Shown in pieces: positions 1-7,831 of a stretch of DNA of 64,000 nt. Origin of the DNA: Candidatus Microgenomates bacterium (GTDB lineage: Bacteria > Patescibacteria > Microgenomatia > JADHYG01); the NCBI GenBank assembly GCA_016782545.1, contig JADHYG010000001.1:19837-83836 (forward strand), in the 5' to 3' direction. The position numbers and the translations under genes were made by a program. Within the stretch, counting starts at the first letter, position 1. Each line of letters opens with the position of its first letter. Under the pieces are notes generated by a model that saw only the letters and a list, made by a program, of their open reading frames with translations, was not told the DNA's origin and searched no databases.

Positions 1-1
1 A

Positions 2-961
2 GAAGATCCTTATACTGTTTTTTTACCGCCGCAAGAAAACAAAGAAGCCAAAGATGAATTAGGAGGCAAATTTGAAGGCATTGGTGCTCAATTAGGAATG
101 AAGGAGAAGAGAATTGTGGTTATTGCTCCTCTTGCCGGCATGCCAGCCAAGAAAGCAGGAATTTTGTCAGGCGATGTTATTTTAAAAGTTAATGATGAAG
201 ATACAACTGGCTGGACATTGCCGCAGGCAGTTTCAAAAATCAGAGGTCAAAAAGGAACAAAGGTTGTTTTAACTGTTCTTCATAGAGGAGGGAATTCTGA
301 GGATGAGGTGGGAGAAACTGAAGACATTGAAATTGTAAGGGGAACGATTAAAGTACCTTCGGTTGAGGTTGAGATTTTGAATGAGCCATGCAATCTTGCT
401 CATCTTCAGCTAGCGCGCTTTGGTGATCAAACCAGTAATGAGTGGGATGTTGCGATTACGGAAATCCTAAATTCAAAGTCCAAAATTAGCAATTTTAAAG
501 GTATAATTTTGGATTTGAGAAATAACCCCGGCGGTTATTTGCAAGGATCAGTTTTTGTAGCTTCAGAATTTTTGAAAGACGGGACAATAGTGATTCAAGA
601 AGATGCTAAAGGAAAAAGAGAGATATTCTCGGTTAATCGAACAGGAAAATTAACAGAAACACCTTTGGTGATTTTAATAAACCAAGGCTCAGCTTCAGCG
701 TCTGAAATTGTTGCTGGAGCTTTGCAAGAACGTCGGAAGATTAAAGTTGTTGGTGAAAAATCTTTTGGTAAAGGATCAATTCAAGAAGCTCAAGATTTAC
801 CTCAAGGAGCTGGTCTTCATATTACTACCAGCAAATGGCTTCTTCCTTCGGGGACCTGGATTAACGGAGAGGGAATTGAAGCAGATGTTAAAATAGAAGA
901 GGATCTGGAAACGGAAACAGATGAGCAGTTGGAGAAGGCAAAGGAAGTGCTTTGCCAATAA
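2..961 (+). CDS. S41 C-terminal processing peptidase, 5' end cut by window
   Basis: This is the C-terminal part of a CtpA-type serine protease, which trims or degrades extracytoplasmic proteins. The reading frame is open from base 2, where it encodes the family's conserved DPYTVFLPP stretch followed by GEFGGIG-like GGKFEGIGAQLG, so the true start lies before the window and the ATG at 98 is internal. A PDZ domain follows (AGMPAKKAGILSGDVIL), then the S41 core with the nucleophile Ser in GSASASE (near base 692) and the general-base Lys in GEKSFGKGS (near base 765). An HtrA-type protease follows on the same strand, so the two probably share envelope quality control. Family assignment is firm; substrates are unknown. 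Confidence 0.93.
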   Translation, partial: EDPYTVFLPPQENKEAKDELGGKFEGIGAQLGMKEKRIVVIAPLAGMPAKKAGILSGDVILKVNDEDTTGWTLPQAVSKIRGQKGTKVVLTVLHRGGNSEDEVGETEDIEIVRGTIKVPSVEVEILNEPCNLAHLQLARFGDQTSNEWDVAITEILNSKSKISNFKGIILDLRNNPGGYLQGSVFVASEFLKDGTIVIQEDAKGKREIFSVNRTGKLTETPLVILINQGSASASEIVAGALQERRKIKVVGEKSFGKGSIQEAQDLPQGAGLHITTSKWLLPSGTWINGEGIEADVKIEEDLETETDEQLEKAKEVLCQ

Positions 962-1135
962 ATCATAAAATCACTAGAACACGAGAACATAAAAACAAAA
1001 GGTTAGAAAATCATTAAATTATTTAATCACTAGAACATGAAAACATGAAATTATTAAATTATGAAATCATGAAGTCAATCTGTTCTTTTGGTCTTTTGTT
1101 CTAGTGTTTTAATGATCTAGTGTTCTTGTGTTTTT
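962..1135. repeat. Degenerate inverted and tandem repeats between two protease genes
   Basis: This AT-rich spacer is built from short variants of ATCACTAGAACACGAGAAC and AATTATTAAATCATG words. Copies of CACTAGAACA near 972 and 1034 face the inverted GTTCTAGTGTTTT near 1094 and CTAGTGTTCTTG near 1117, so the segment could fold as an imperfect hairpin. No gene, Shine-Dalgarno motif or clear terminator was recognised. The same ACGAGAAC word returns as a tandem repeat at 40580-40620. Confidence 0.6.
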
Positions 1136-2305
1136 ATGAAGCGCATCTTTTTACTTTTTGCCATTTTAATAATTTTACTGGCCGGCGGCATTTCTTCAGA
1201 TCTTTTGGGTGTTTCCTGGACCGATGTGGGTGGTTTTTTAAGAATGGGTCGATCTGAAGTAGAAATTTCTCCTCCTTTTTCCCAAGAAAAAATCCGAGTA
1301 GTGACTGAAGAATCAATGGTGATTGATGTGGTTGAAAAAGTAAGCCCTTCAGTGGTCACTGTTGGAGCCAGTAAGAATCAGGTGGTGAGAGATGTTTTTG
1401 AATTTGACCCTTTTGACCCTTTTTCAATTTTTGAAACTCCACAAAGACAAGAAAAAGTAGAGCAGAATATTGGTACTGGTTTTGTGATTGCCAAAGAAGG
1501 ATTGATTGTTACTAATAAACATGTTGTTGCTGACAGAGATGCTGATTATAAAGTTTTAACTAAAGATGATCAGGATTATCAAGTAATAAAAATTTACCGT
1601 GATCCAGTTAATGATTTGGCGATTTTAAAAATTGACCCGTCAGCTGGCGGGCTAGAACCAATTGAATTTGGCGATTCTTCAAAATTAAAAGTTGGTCAAT
1701 TTGTTATTGCGATTGGGACGGCCTTGGGAGAGTTTAAAAATACAGTCACCACCGGGGTTATTTCCGGTTTAGGCAGGGGAATTACCGCTGGTTCTCCTTT
1801 TGAGGGTTTTGTGGAACAACTTGATGATGTGATTCAAACAGACGCGGCCATTAGTCCTGGTAATTCTGGCGGGCCGATTTTAAATTCTGCTGGTCAAGTT
1901 ATTGGTGTTAATGTGGCTGTATCAATGCAGGGAGAAAATATTGGTTTTGCCATTCCTATCAATGTTGTTAAAGAATCTTTGACTAATTTTAATAAAACCG
2001 GAAAGTTTTCCCGGCCCTATTTGGGCGTTCGCTATCGGATCATTGGTCGGGATTTAGCTCTTCTTAATGAAGTGCCGCAGGGAGCTTATTTAGTGGAAAT
2101 TATGGTTGATTCACCCGCTGAAAAGGCCGGTCTTCAAGAGGGAGATATTATTACGAAAATTAATGACAAACCAATTAGAGAAGAAGATGGAGGAATAGCG
2201 GAGATTATTAACGAGAATAAAGTAGGAGATAAGCTTTCTTTAGAAGTTTGGCGTGACGATAAAACCTTTTCTCTTGATGTTAATTTAGAGGAGTTTGAGG
2301 AGTAG
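1136..2305 (+). CDS. HtrA/DegP-like trypsin-fold serine protease with one PDZ domain
   Basis: A membrane-anchored HtrA-family protease of 389 aa, expected to act outside the cytoplasmic membrane on misfolded proteins. Residues 3-20 form a single hydrophobic anchor. The catalytic triad is visible: His in VTNKHVV (about residue 129), Asp in NDLAILKID (about 159) and Ser in GNSGGPI (about 243). One PDZ domain occupies the last 100 residues (GAYLVEIMVDSPAEKAGLQEGD). Length is normal for single-PDZ bacterial HtrA proteins. The ATG at 1136 has no Shine-Dalgarno motif. It follows an S41 protease on the same strand across a 174-bp repeat-filled gap, so co-transcription is uncertain. Confidence 0.95.
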   Translation: MKRIFLLFAILIILLAGGISSDLLGVSWTDVGGFLRMGRSEVEISPPFSQEKIRVVTEESMVIDVVEKVSPSVVTVGASKNQVVRDVFEFDPFDPFSIFETPQRQEKVEQNIGTGFVIAKEGLIVTNKHVVADRDADYKVLTKDDQDYQVIKIYRDPVNDLAILKIDPSAGGLEPIEFGDSSKLKVGQFVIAIGTALGEFKNTVTTGVISGLGRGITAGSPFEGFVEQLDDVIQTDAAISPGNSGGPILNSAGQVIGVNVAVSMQGENIGFAIPINVVKESLTNFNKTGKFSRPYLGVRYRIIGRDLALLNEVPQGAYLVEIMVDSPAEKAGLQEGDIITKINDKPIREEDGGIAEIINENKVGDKLSLEVWRDDKTFSLDVNLEEFEE

Positions 2306-2394
2306 CGAAGAAAAAGAACTAAGCCCTTTTTTAGAAATTCATTTCCTCTATTACTATTATCTGCTATAAAATCTTTGTCTTAAATTATCAAAAG

Positions 2395-2432
2395 TTGCTC
2401 TAAGATATAGCGATCGCAACATGTTAGAGCAA
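2395..2432. repeat. Hairpin element A, copy 1 (downstream of PaaX-like gene)
   Basis: A perfect 9-bp stem, TTGCTCTAA (2395-2403) against TTAGAGCAA (2424-2432), encloses a loop containing the palindrome GCGATCGC. The loop and right arm (2406-2436) are repeated almost exactly at 3276-3310, on the other side of the PaaX-like gene. Confidence 0.8.
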
Positions 2433-2451
2433 GTTATTTATTTTATTTTGC

Positions 2452-3210
2452 TTAGGATACTAGAGATAGAATTTTTCCAAAGGATTTTTGAGCCTGCTGA
2501 TATGGCCAGTATAAAGGTAGAAGTTCTTTAGGAAGAAAGGGGTTTTCTCTTAGGAGTTCTAAAAATTCTTCAACTAGAAAACTTAAATTTTGTTTTTCAG
2601 GAGATTTCTCTTTAATGTTATCTTCTGATTCTTGGCAAGAATCAATGAACTTTTCATATCTACTTGCTAGCTTATCTAGTTGCCAGGCTTTTTTAGCGAT
2701 TAGCCGGTCATCGCTCTCACTTAATCTTTTTGCTTCGAAACAGACAGCATAATTAAAGAGTTTTTGATGTTTCAAAAACTGATTAATTTCTTGGATTAAA
2801 TCATAAGGAGAAATATACACAGAACGCTGCCATTGTCCAAAACCTAAAGAAACAAGTTTACGACGGAGTGATTCTCTAATTGTTTTTTCTTTCTCTGGAA
2901 TATCAAAAGTGACCAATCTCCATTTTTTATCCCACGGTTTTTTGGACAAAGTCAAAAGAGGAATATCTTCTTTGACTTTTTGATTACCTTGAGAAGTTAG
3001 TTTTAAATAAACATGGCCGTTTTTAACAACTTTTTCAATATCGCCAACACTTAAGAGTTTAGAGATTGTGGGTAGGATAGTGGATTTTCTCCATCTGCCA
3101 AAATAAAGAAAATATCTTTGAGCAGAATAACTCATTGTTGTGTCCCAAAAGTCCAATCCTTTTCCTAGTAAAAGAAGGAGATCTCGTTTAAAAGATTTTC
3201 TTAAAAACAT
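2452..3210 (-). CDS. PaaX-like transcriptional regulator with Cas2-fold domain
   Basis: This 252-aa protein resembles PaaX-family regulators: an N-terminal winged-helix region (residues 1-75), then the family's middle domain, which has a ferredoxin-like Cas2-type fold (KKWRLVTFDIPEKEKTIRE, LGFGQWQRSVYISPYD), then a helical C-terminal part. In the known PaaX the protein represses phenylacetate catabolism; here no such pathway is near and the target is unknown. The gene stands alone and is flanked 15 bp downstream and 55 bp upstream by copies of one hairpin element, which could be its operators or the ends of a mobile unit. A second, different PaaX-like gene at 27910-28638 is likewise bracketed by its own palindromes. 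Family assignment is probable; function is inference. Confidence 0.75.
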   Translation of the reverse strand: MFLRKSFKRDLLLLLGKGLDFWDTTMSYSAQRYFLYFGRWRKSTILPTISKLLSVGDIEKVVKNGHVYLKLTSQGNQKVKEDIPLLTLSKKPWDKKWRLVTFDIPEKEKTIRESLRRKLVSLGFGQWQRSVYISPYDLIQEINQFLKHQKLFNYAVCFEAKRLSESDDRLIAKKAWQLDKLASRYEKFIDSCQESEDNIKEKSPEKQNLSFLVEEFLELLRENPFLPKELLPLYWPYQQAQKSFGKILSLVS

Positions 3211-3264
3211 TTTTTTATCTTAATTATCTTAATTGTTTATAATTATACAAGCCAATCTTTAAAA

Positions 3265-3306
3265 ACTTGTTTTAAGGTATAGCGATCGCAACATGTTAGA
3301 GCAAGT
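3265..3306. repeat. Hairpin element A, copy 2 (upstream of PaaX-like gene)
   Basis: ACTTGTTTTAA (3265-3275) pairs with TTAGAGCAAGT (3296-3306) as an 11-bp stem in RNA if two G-U pairs are allowed, where copy 1 has G-C at the same positions. The loop sequence with GCGATCGC is the same as in copy 1. The element is about 55 bp upstream of the PaaX-like start codon. Confidence 0.78.
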
Positions 3307-3382
3307 TAAGATAAGGATAGCAGAGGTTGGAAGAAGGTGTCAAGAAAAAAAGGGATGCAAATGTTAAGAAGGGATGAAAATG

Positions 3383-4093
3383 TCAAGAGGGAGTTTGGTC
3401 GTTTTTGGTTAGAGTAGAAAGTAGAGTAAGAAGTTTTTCGAGTTTGCCTTCAATAACGTCTTCAAGACGGAATTTCTTTTTAATACGGTGGTCGGTGACG
3501 CGGTTTTGAGGAAAGTTATAAGTTCTGATTTTTTCAGAACGCATGCCGCGGCCAATGGCTGAGCGATAGCCCGCCATTTCTTGAGATTTTTTTTCTTTCT
3601 CTCTTTGCCAAAGCTTGCCTGCTAAAAGAGAAAGAGCAATCTGGCGGTTTTTTTCTTGATATCTTTCCCGTTCAGAAGTAACAACAACGCCAGTGGGTTT
3701 ATGAGTTAATCTGACGGCCGTGGAAACTTTTTGGACATTTTGACCGCCCTGAGAAGAAGCGTGATAGAATTGCCATCCTAAATCTTGAGGATTGATATTG
3801 ACTTGATGAGCAGGAATTTCCGGTAAAACAGCCACGGTGGCGGTTGAAGTGTGAATTCTACCCCGGCGCTCGGTCGCTGGAGTTCTTTGCACTCGATGAA
3901 CACCAGCTTCAAACTTAAGAAGATCAAAAGCATTACTGCCTTTAATTCTTAAAACGCCCTCAGTCAGACTGGTTGCTTTCCAGCCTTTTTTTTGAGCGAA
4001 TTTGACATACATCCGAGCTAGGTCTTGCGCCCAGATTTTAGCCTCATCGCCGCCAGCGGCGGCACGAATTTCGAGAATAGCAACGTTAGACAT
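3383..4093 (-). CDS. prfA: Peptide chain release factor 1, lacking N-terminal domain
   Basis: Class I release factor that recognises UAA/UAG and triggers peptide release on the ribosome. The stop-codon tripeptide region RTPATERRGRIHTS is of RF1 type (PAT, not the RF2 SPF), and the catalytic GGQ sits in SSQGGQNVQKVST. The protein is only about 236 aa against about 355 for usual RF1: it begins at the equivalent of residue ~110 (VAILEIRAAAGGDEA), so helical domain 1, which contacts the methyltransferase and RF3 surface, is absent. The ATG at 4093 is preferred over a TTG four codons upstream. Nothing coding for the missing domain was found in the 214 bp upstream, which is palindromic repeat. Gene loss of domain 1 rather than frameshift is the likelier reading. 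Confidence 0.9.
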   Translation of the reverse strand: MSNVAILEIRAAAGGDEAKIWAQDLARMYVKFAQKKGWKATSLTEGVLRIKGSNAFDLLKFEAGVHRVQRTPATERRGRIHTSTATVAVLPEIPAHQVNINPQDLGWQFYHASSQGGQNVQKVSTAVRLTHKPTGVVVTSERERYQEKNRQIALSLLAGKLWQREKEKKSQEMAGYRSAIGRGMRSEKIRTYNFPQNRVTDHRIKKKFRLEDVIEGKLEKLLTLLSTLTKNDQTPS

Positions 4094-4307
4094 AAGAATT
4101 TTCAATTTCTAATTTTTAATTTTCCCGCCTGCCAACGCCTGACGCCGCAGGCTATGGCGGGCAGGCATTGAATTTACAATTCTTTAATTTTCAAACAGTT
4201 TGTAAATTGAGTCATTGAAAATTGATTGGAAATTGTTAAATTGCCGTGCGTCGCCAAAGGCTATGCCGGCGGCACGAAAATTGTAAATTAAAATCGGATT
4301 CCGATTT
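4094..4307. repeat. Palindromic repeat cluster between prfA and rpmE
   Basis: The spacer holds CCCGCCTGCC (near 4123) facing GGCGGGCAGG (near 4156), a GCCGCCGG/GCCGGCGGC type palindrome near 4245-4276, and several AATTTTCAATTT / AAATTGAAAATT words. The CCGCCTG/CAGGCGG family recurs near 17765, 22330, 22890 and 39125. No gene was seen. Confidence 0.65.
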
Positions 4308-4604
4308 TTACTTTCCCATCAACATTTCTTTCAGAGTTTTTGGAGCGCGGTCTTCTTTTTCCTTGATAATTTTCTTTTCTTTTTTCTTGGCTTTAACTTG
4401 ATCAGCCGCTTTCTGCTTTTTTTGGAATCTTTCGACTCGTCCTAAAGTATCAACGAATTTTTGTTCACCAGTAAAAAAAGGATGACATTTACTGCAAAGT
4501 TGAATTTTAAGTTCAGACACAGTCGCCCCAGTGGTAAAAGCATTGCCACAGGCACAAGTGACTTGACAATCTGAATACCATTTGGGATGAATAGTTTTTT
4601 TCAT
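4308..4604 (-). CDS. rpmE: 50S ribosomal protein L31 with basic C-terminal extension
   Basis: Zinc-binding type of L31, a small protein bridging the ribosomal subunits. The N-terminal two thirds match the family: [30 protein letters not shown] and the closing DTLGRVERF, with Cys residues in CxC and CxxC placed to bind zinc. Usual length is about 70 aa; here 98 aa because of a Lys-rich tail ([12 protein letters not shown]) ending in TLKEMLMGK. It lies upstream of prfA on the minus strand with a 214-bp repeat-filled gap, the same order seen in many bacteria (rpmE-prfA). Confidence 0.95.
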   Translation of the reverse strand: MKKTIHPKWYSDCQVTCACGNAFTTGATVSELKIQLCSKCHPFFTGEQKFVDTLGRVERFQKKQKAADQVKAKKKEKKIIKEKEDRAPKTLKEMLMGK

Positions 4605-4638
4605 GATTTGAGTATTGTAGCACTTGGAGTGACGAATT

Positions 4639-5538
4639 TCAATGCGCTAAAAGTTTGTCATTCCGTTTACGTTTAACAGGCCTTGATTCGCTGATGCCGA
4701 CTCCAATAGTAATAATAACCGCTCCGATTAAAAATGGCAAAGAAACTTTTTCTCCAAGCCAGAAAAAAGCCAGAGGTGCAGTAAAAATTGGTTTTAAATA
4801 GTCAAAAAGAGTTGCTTCCGAAGCTTCGATCAAAGAAACGCCTAAATTATAGGTAAAAAAGGCAATGCAGGAGGAGAAAATTGACATATAGAGAATGCCG
4901 GGGAGAGCCGCCAGAGGCGGAGTAATGAGCAATGAGTAATGAGTAATGGGAAATTTTGAAATTAGAAAAAAAGGAGTTAATGTTAAAAGACCTGAGAAGA
5001 AGCTGAAAAAGGTGACAGTAATGGGGTGATATTTTAAAGAGTCTTTTTTATACAAAATGATGTAAATTGTCCAGGCAACATAAGATAAAAAAACAAGAAA
5101 ATTACCAAATAAGGCTTGGGAATTACCATTATTCCTTTTAAGCAGTGGTTCCATAATAGCAATTAGGGCACCGAAGACAGCAATTGAAAGACCGATTTTT
5201 TCCCGCCGAGCTACTTTCTCTTTTAGAAAATGGGAACCAGCAAAAACAATCATAATTGGTCCTAAAAGCGAAATCAAAGAAACATCAATGGCAGTGGTGT
5301 ATTTCATGCCCTCAAAAAGAAGGTAAAGAGTAACAGTGGTTGACAGGGTTCCTAATAAAAAAAGTTTGAGAAAATCTTTTTTAGAAATAGGATGCTTTTT
5401 GATAAATATAAGGAAAAAGGGGAATAGAATTGCTGAGCTAATTAAAAACCTGAAAAACAAAAAACTTAGAGGATCAATAAAATTTAAAGTATATTTAATT
5501 ACTACTACTGCCACACCGAAGATAATACTGGTAATCAA
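4639..5538 (-). CDS. EamA/DMT-family transporter, ten membrane segments
   Basis: A drug/metabolite-type permease with two EamA repeats (about residues 1-130 and 145-285) and ten hydrophobic segments. The strict start at 5538 is a TTG; the frame is open upstream and encodes [10 protein letters not shown], a normal EamA beginning, so translation may start near a CTG at 5571, directly after the hisS stop at 5574. It is the last gene of the attenuated unit leader-DapF-like-hisS-EamA. EamA proteins export or import amino acids, nucleotides and small metallophores; the histidine-linked context suggests, as inference only, movement of histidine or a derivative. A short AATGAGTAATGAG tandem is translated within a loop near 4930. 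Confidence 0.88.
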   Translation of the reverse strand: MITSIIFGVAVVVIKYTLNFIDPLSFLFFRFLISSAILFPFFLIFIKKHPISKKDFLKLFLLGTLSTTVTLYLLFEGMKYTTAIDVSLISLLGPIMIVFAGSHFLKEKVARREKIGLSIAVFGALIAIMEPLLKRNNGNSQALFGNFLVFLSYVAWTIYIILYKKDSLKYHPITVTFFSFFSGLLTLTPFFLISKFPITHYSLLITPPLAALPGILYMSIFSSCIAFFTYNLGVSLIEASEATLFDYLKPIFTAPLAFFWLGEKVSLPFLIGAVIITIGVGISESRPVKRKRNDKLLAH

Positions 5539-5573
5539 AAGAGCGAGATGAGCAAGAGTGCGTTTGGGCAGGT

Positions 5574-6794
5574 TTACCTTTTTTTAAGTTTTTTAATGAT
5601 ATTATCTAAAGAATCAGTTTGTTGTGTTCTATTCTGAAGATTTTTTAAAGTGATAATATTTTTTTTGATTTCTTCAGGGCCTAAAATAATGGCATAGGCG
5701 ATTCCTTTTTTATCAGCGTATTTGAGCTGTTTGTCGAGCTTTGTGCTGGGATTGGAATAGAGATCAGTATTAATGCCCACAGTTCGGAGCTTTGAAGCCA
5801 GTTTGATTGATTCTTTTAAAAGCTCAGGTGAGAAAATAGTGACTAAGACTTGAGTTTTAGTTCTTGGATTAGGAATAAGATTAAATTGCTTCATAGCTTC
5901 TAAGGTGCGGTCAAAGCCTAAGCCAAAACCAGTAGCCGCAACATCTATTTTTTGGAAAGTGCCGATTAATTTATCAAATCTTTCACCACCTAAAACAGAA
6001 CCAGCTTCAAAACCAGGAATTTCTATTTCCCAGATAGGACCTGTTGAGTAGCTAAAAGAACGTGCCAAAGCAGGCTCAAATTTATACCAAGAATTAGAAA
6101 AGCCAGCCGTTTTAAGATAATCAAAGATAGTCTTAATAGTTTGATTGGGTTTTAAGCTTACTACTTTTTTAAGATATTCTTCTGCCTGAGTTTGACTATA
6201 ACCTTTTTTTGCTATTTCTTGGATGACCGCTTCTTGACCGATTTTTTTAAGCTTATCAATACAGACAATAACCGGATAGGGAATGTCTTTATACATTGAA
6301 CGATCATTGATTAAAGTTCTTATTTCCTTAAAGCCAAGACTTTTATAAATATCCATGGAGAGGGCAATGACTTCAGCATCTGCTTCTGGTCCAGGAACAC
6401 CAAAAATATCTGCATCAGAATGTATAAATTCTCGATATCGCCCTTTTTGGGGTTTTTCTGCTCGCCAAACAGGTTGGATCTGGTATCGTTTAAAAGGCAA
6501 AGAAATTTTGTCTGGATATTGGGCAACAAAGCGTGCGGCAGGCACAGATTGATCGTAACGAAGAGCAACCCAGCGCCTACCTTGATCTTGGAATTTATAG
6601 AAAAGCTTTTCATCTTCACCAATTTGGCCGGCAAATGTTTCTAGATATTCTAAAGCAGGGGTTTCAATTGGATCATAGCCATATAACTCAAATACCTGTT
6701 TGATTTTATCTTTCAGGTATTGACGTTTAATGGCTTCTTCCGGTAAAAAATCCCGAAAGCCCTTGAGTGTTTGTGGTTTGATGATTTTTTTCAT
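5574..6794 (-). CDS. hisS: Histidyl-tRNA synthetase
   Basis: Class II aminoacyl-tRNA synthetase charging tRNA-His. Motif 1 region begins with LKGFRDFLPEEAIKRQ, motif 2 is RAEKPQKGRYREFIHSDADIFG, and the family's histidine-A-like motif appears as GSVLGGERFDKLIG; the C-terminal anticodon-binding domain occupies the last 90 residues (TQVLVTIFSPEL). The 406-aa length is normal. It follows the DapF-like gene by 38 bp on the minus strand and precedes an EamA transporter, and the only strong promoter seen lies upstream of a His-codon leader peptide (7613-7693). Control by histidine supply therefore makes direct sense. No T-box was found for this gene. Confidence 0.97.
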   Translation of the reverse strand: MKKIIKPQTLKGFRDFLPEEAIKRQYLKDKIKQVFELYGYDPIETPALEYLETFAGQIGEDEKLFYKFQDQGRRWVALRYDQSVPAARFVAQYPDKISLPFKRYQIQPVWRAEKPQKGRYREFIHSDADIFGVPGPEADAEVIALSMDIYKSLGFKEIRTLINDRSMYKDIPYPVIVCIDKLKKIGQEAVIQEIAKKGYSQTQAEEYLKKVVSLKPNQTIKTIFDYLKTAGFSNSWYKFEPALARSFSYSTGPIWEIEIPGFEAGSVLGGERFDKLIGTFQKIDVAATGFGLGFDRTLEAMKQFNLIPNPRTKTQVLVTIFSPELLKESIKLASKLRTVGINTDLYSNPSTKLDKQLKYADKKGIAYAIILGPEEIKKNIITLKNLQNRTQQTDSLDNIIKKLKKR

Positions 6795-6832
6795 GATTGC
6801 TTCTTTATTATATTATCATTAATCACTAAAAA

Positions 6833-7561
6833 TTAATAGTTTTTTAAAGCAATTTGCTTGTCAGAAATAATTCTCACTTGTCCCTTGATAGCAAAAACAT
6901 TACCTCTTTTCTTAATTTGCATTATTTGCCCGCTTGACTGGGTGATTTTTTCTTTTCCTTTAATAAGATAAAAAGCCAAACTGCCTGAGCCACAGGCGTT
7001 TTCTTCCACAATAGTGTTGGTATCTTTGACATAAACAATTGGGCAGATGCTATTTTTATTATAAAAAATTACACCCCAGGCTTTTTGTTTGATTGTTTGA
7101 CCAAATCTCTTCTTGATTGTTTTAAAAGCCGATAAATAATCCTTTTTGGCAAAAGACTTCTTAATGACAAAATAGGCGATTCCTTTTAAATCAACAAAGT
7201 CAAAACCATTAACTCTTGATTTTTTAATACCAGGAATACTGAGTAAAATACTTGAGGCGTTGTTTTTAGTTTTTTGAAATTTTACTGAATCAGAAAGCCC
7301 AGAAGTCTTTAATTTTAGACTGTTCCTTTTTAATTTCTGAGCTAAATAATAGCCAAAAGCAAGGGTGGCATTAATTGAAAGTTCACCGCCCATCATTTCT
7401 AATTTATTGTCAACAATAAAGCCAACTTGTTCTATTCTGGGAAATTGACCCATAATTTCATTGGCAACAGCAGGCCTTCTGTTTTTAGAAACAGAATCTT
7501 TGACTAAGGCAGTAATATTGCCTAAAGGATTAATAATGACAAAATTGACAGTTTTTTTCAT
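6833..7561 (-). CDS. DapF/PhzF-fold isomerase-like protein, one catalytic Cys missing
   Basis: A 242-aa protein with the duplicated fold of diaminopimelate epimerase and related cofactor-free racemases. The second active-site motif is intact (VEENACGSGSLAF), but the first, normally GGEFCGNATRA-like, reads MGGELSINATLAF, so its catalytic Cys is replaced by Ser or Ile. DapF needs both thiols, so simple DapF activity is doubtful. It is the first gene after a histidine attenuator and is followed by hisS and a transporter. DapF-fold histidine racemases exist in metallophore pathways; that role here is speculative. It could also be a one-base isomerase or a proline-racemase-type enzyme. The start ATG is eight bases after the attenuator's T-run and has no Shine-Dalgarno motif. 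Confidence 0.7.
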   Translation of the reverse strand: MKKTVNFVIINPLGNITALVKDSVSKNRRPAVANEIMGQFPRIEQVGFIVDNKLEMMGGELSINATLAFGYYLAQKLKRNSLKLKTSGLSDSVKFQKTKNNASSILLSIPGIKKSRVNGFDFVDLKGIAYFVIKKSFAKKDYLSAFKTIKKRFGQTIKQKAWGVIFYNKNSICPIVYVKDTNTIVEENACGSGSLAFYLIKGKEKITQSSGQIMQIKKRGNVFAIKGQVRIISDKQIALKNY

Positions 7562-7567
7562 AGCACT

Positions 7568-7657
7568 AAAAAACCCGCCGGTTGGCGGGTTAAAATTCTA
7601 TTATTTTGTTGGTTAAAACACCACTAAAAACCCACCAACCGAAAGGGCTGATAGGTG
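7568..7657 (-). promoter_or_regulatory. Ribosome-mediated histidine attenuator
   Basis: Read on the minus strand, four segments alternate. Segment 1 (CACC, 7657-7654) overlaps the third His codon and can pair with segment 2. Segment 2 (CGGTTGGTGGGTT, 7641-7629) can instead pair over 13 bp, with one G-U, with segment 3 (AACCCGCCAACCG, 7591-7579). Segment 3 is also the 5' arm of an intrinsic terminator: AACCCGCC, loop AACC, GGCGGGTT, then a T-run ending at 7568. A ribosome stalled on the His codons would cover segment 1, free segment 2 and block the terminator. This is the classical his/trp attenuator logic, seen directly as complementarity; operation is inferred. Confidence 0.82.
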
Positions 7658-7693
7658 ATGATGAACTTTTACTAATGACTTTTTCCTTTTCAT
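7613..7693 (-). CDS. Leader peptide with three consecutive His codons
   Basis: A 26-codon open frame, ATG at 7693 to TAA at 7613, encoding a basic start (MKRKKSLVKV), then HHH at codons 11-13, then LSALSVGGFLVVF. It begins nine bases after a near-consensus -10, so the mRNA is leaderless or almost so, with AAGG as a weak Shine-Dalgarno. The stop codon lies just past the antiterminator segment, as expected for attenuator leaders. The peptide itself probably has no function beyond sensing charged tRNA-His. Confidence 0.78.
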   Translation of the reverse strand: MKRKKSLVKVHHHLSALSVGGFLVVF

Positions 7694-7702
7694 ATTAGCC
7701 TT

Positions 7703-7731
7703 AATATACCAAAAATCTCTTTGTTTGTCAA
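7703..7731 (-). promoter_or_regulatory. Sigma-70-type promoter of the his leader-DapF-hisS-EamA unit
   Basis: On the minus strand TTGACA (7731-7726) and TATATT (7708-7703) are separated by exactly 17 bp. This is one of the best consensus promoters in the window. Transcription would start about three bases before the leader peptide ATG. Confidence 0.85.
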
Positions 7732-7831
7732 AAAATTGTCAAATAACGAACTAAAGTTTGTCATTTCATTTTATACATTCCCAAATTCTCAATTCCAGTG
7801 GTAAATTGAAATTGGGTTTAAAAATCCTTGA

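Noticed and set aside
2395..3310. Resemblance of hairpin element A (GCAAGTTAAGATAAGG at 3301) to a Cas9 tracrRNA/repeat
   Set aside because: There are only two copies, no spacers, no array and no cas9, cas1 or effector gene in the window; the match is short and AT-rich.
4094..4307. Frameshifted N-terminal domain of prfA upstream of its start
   Set aside because: All frames here contain stops and the sequence consists of palindromic and AT-rich repeats without RF1-like residues.
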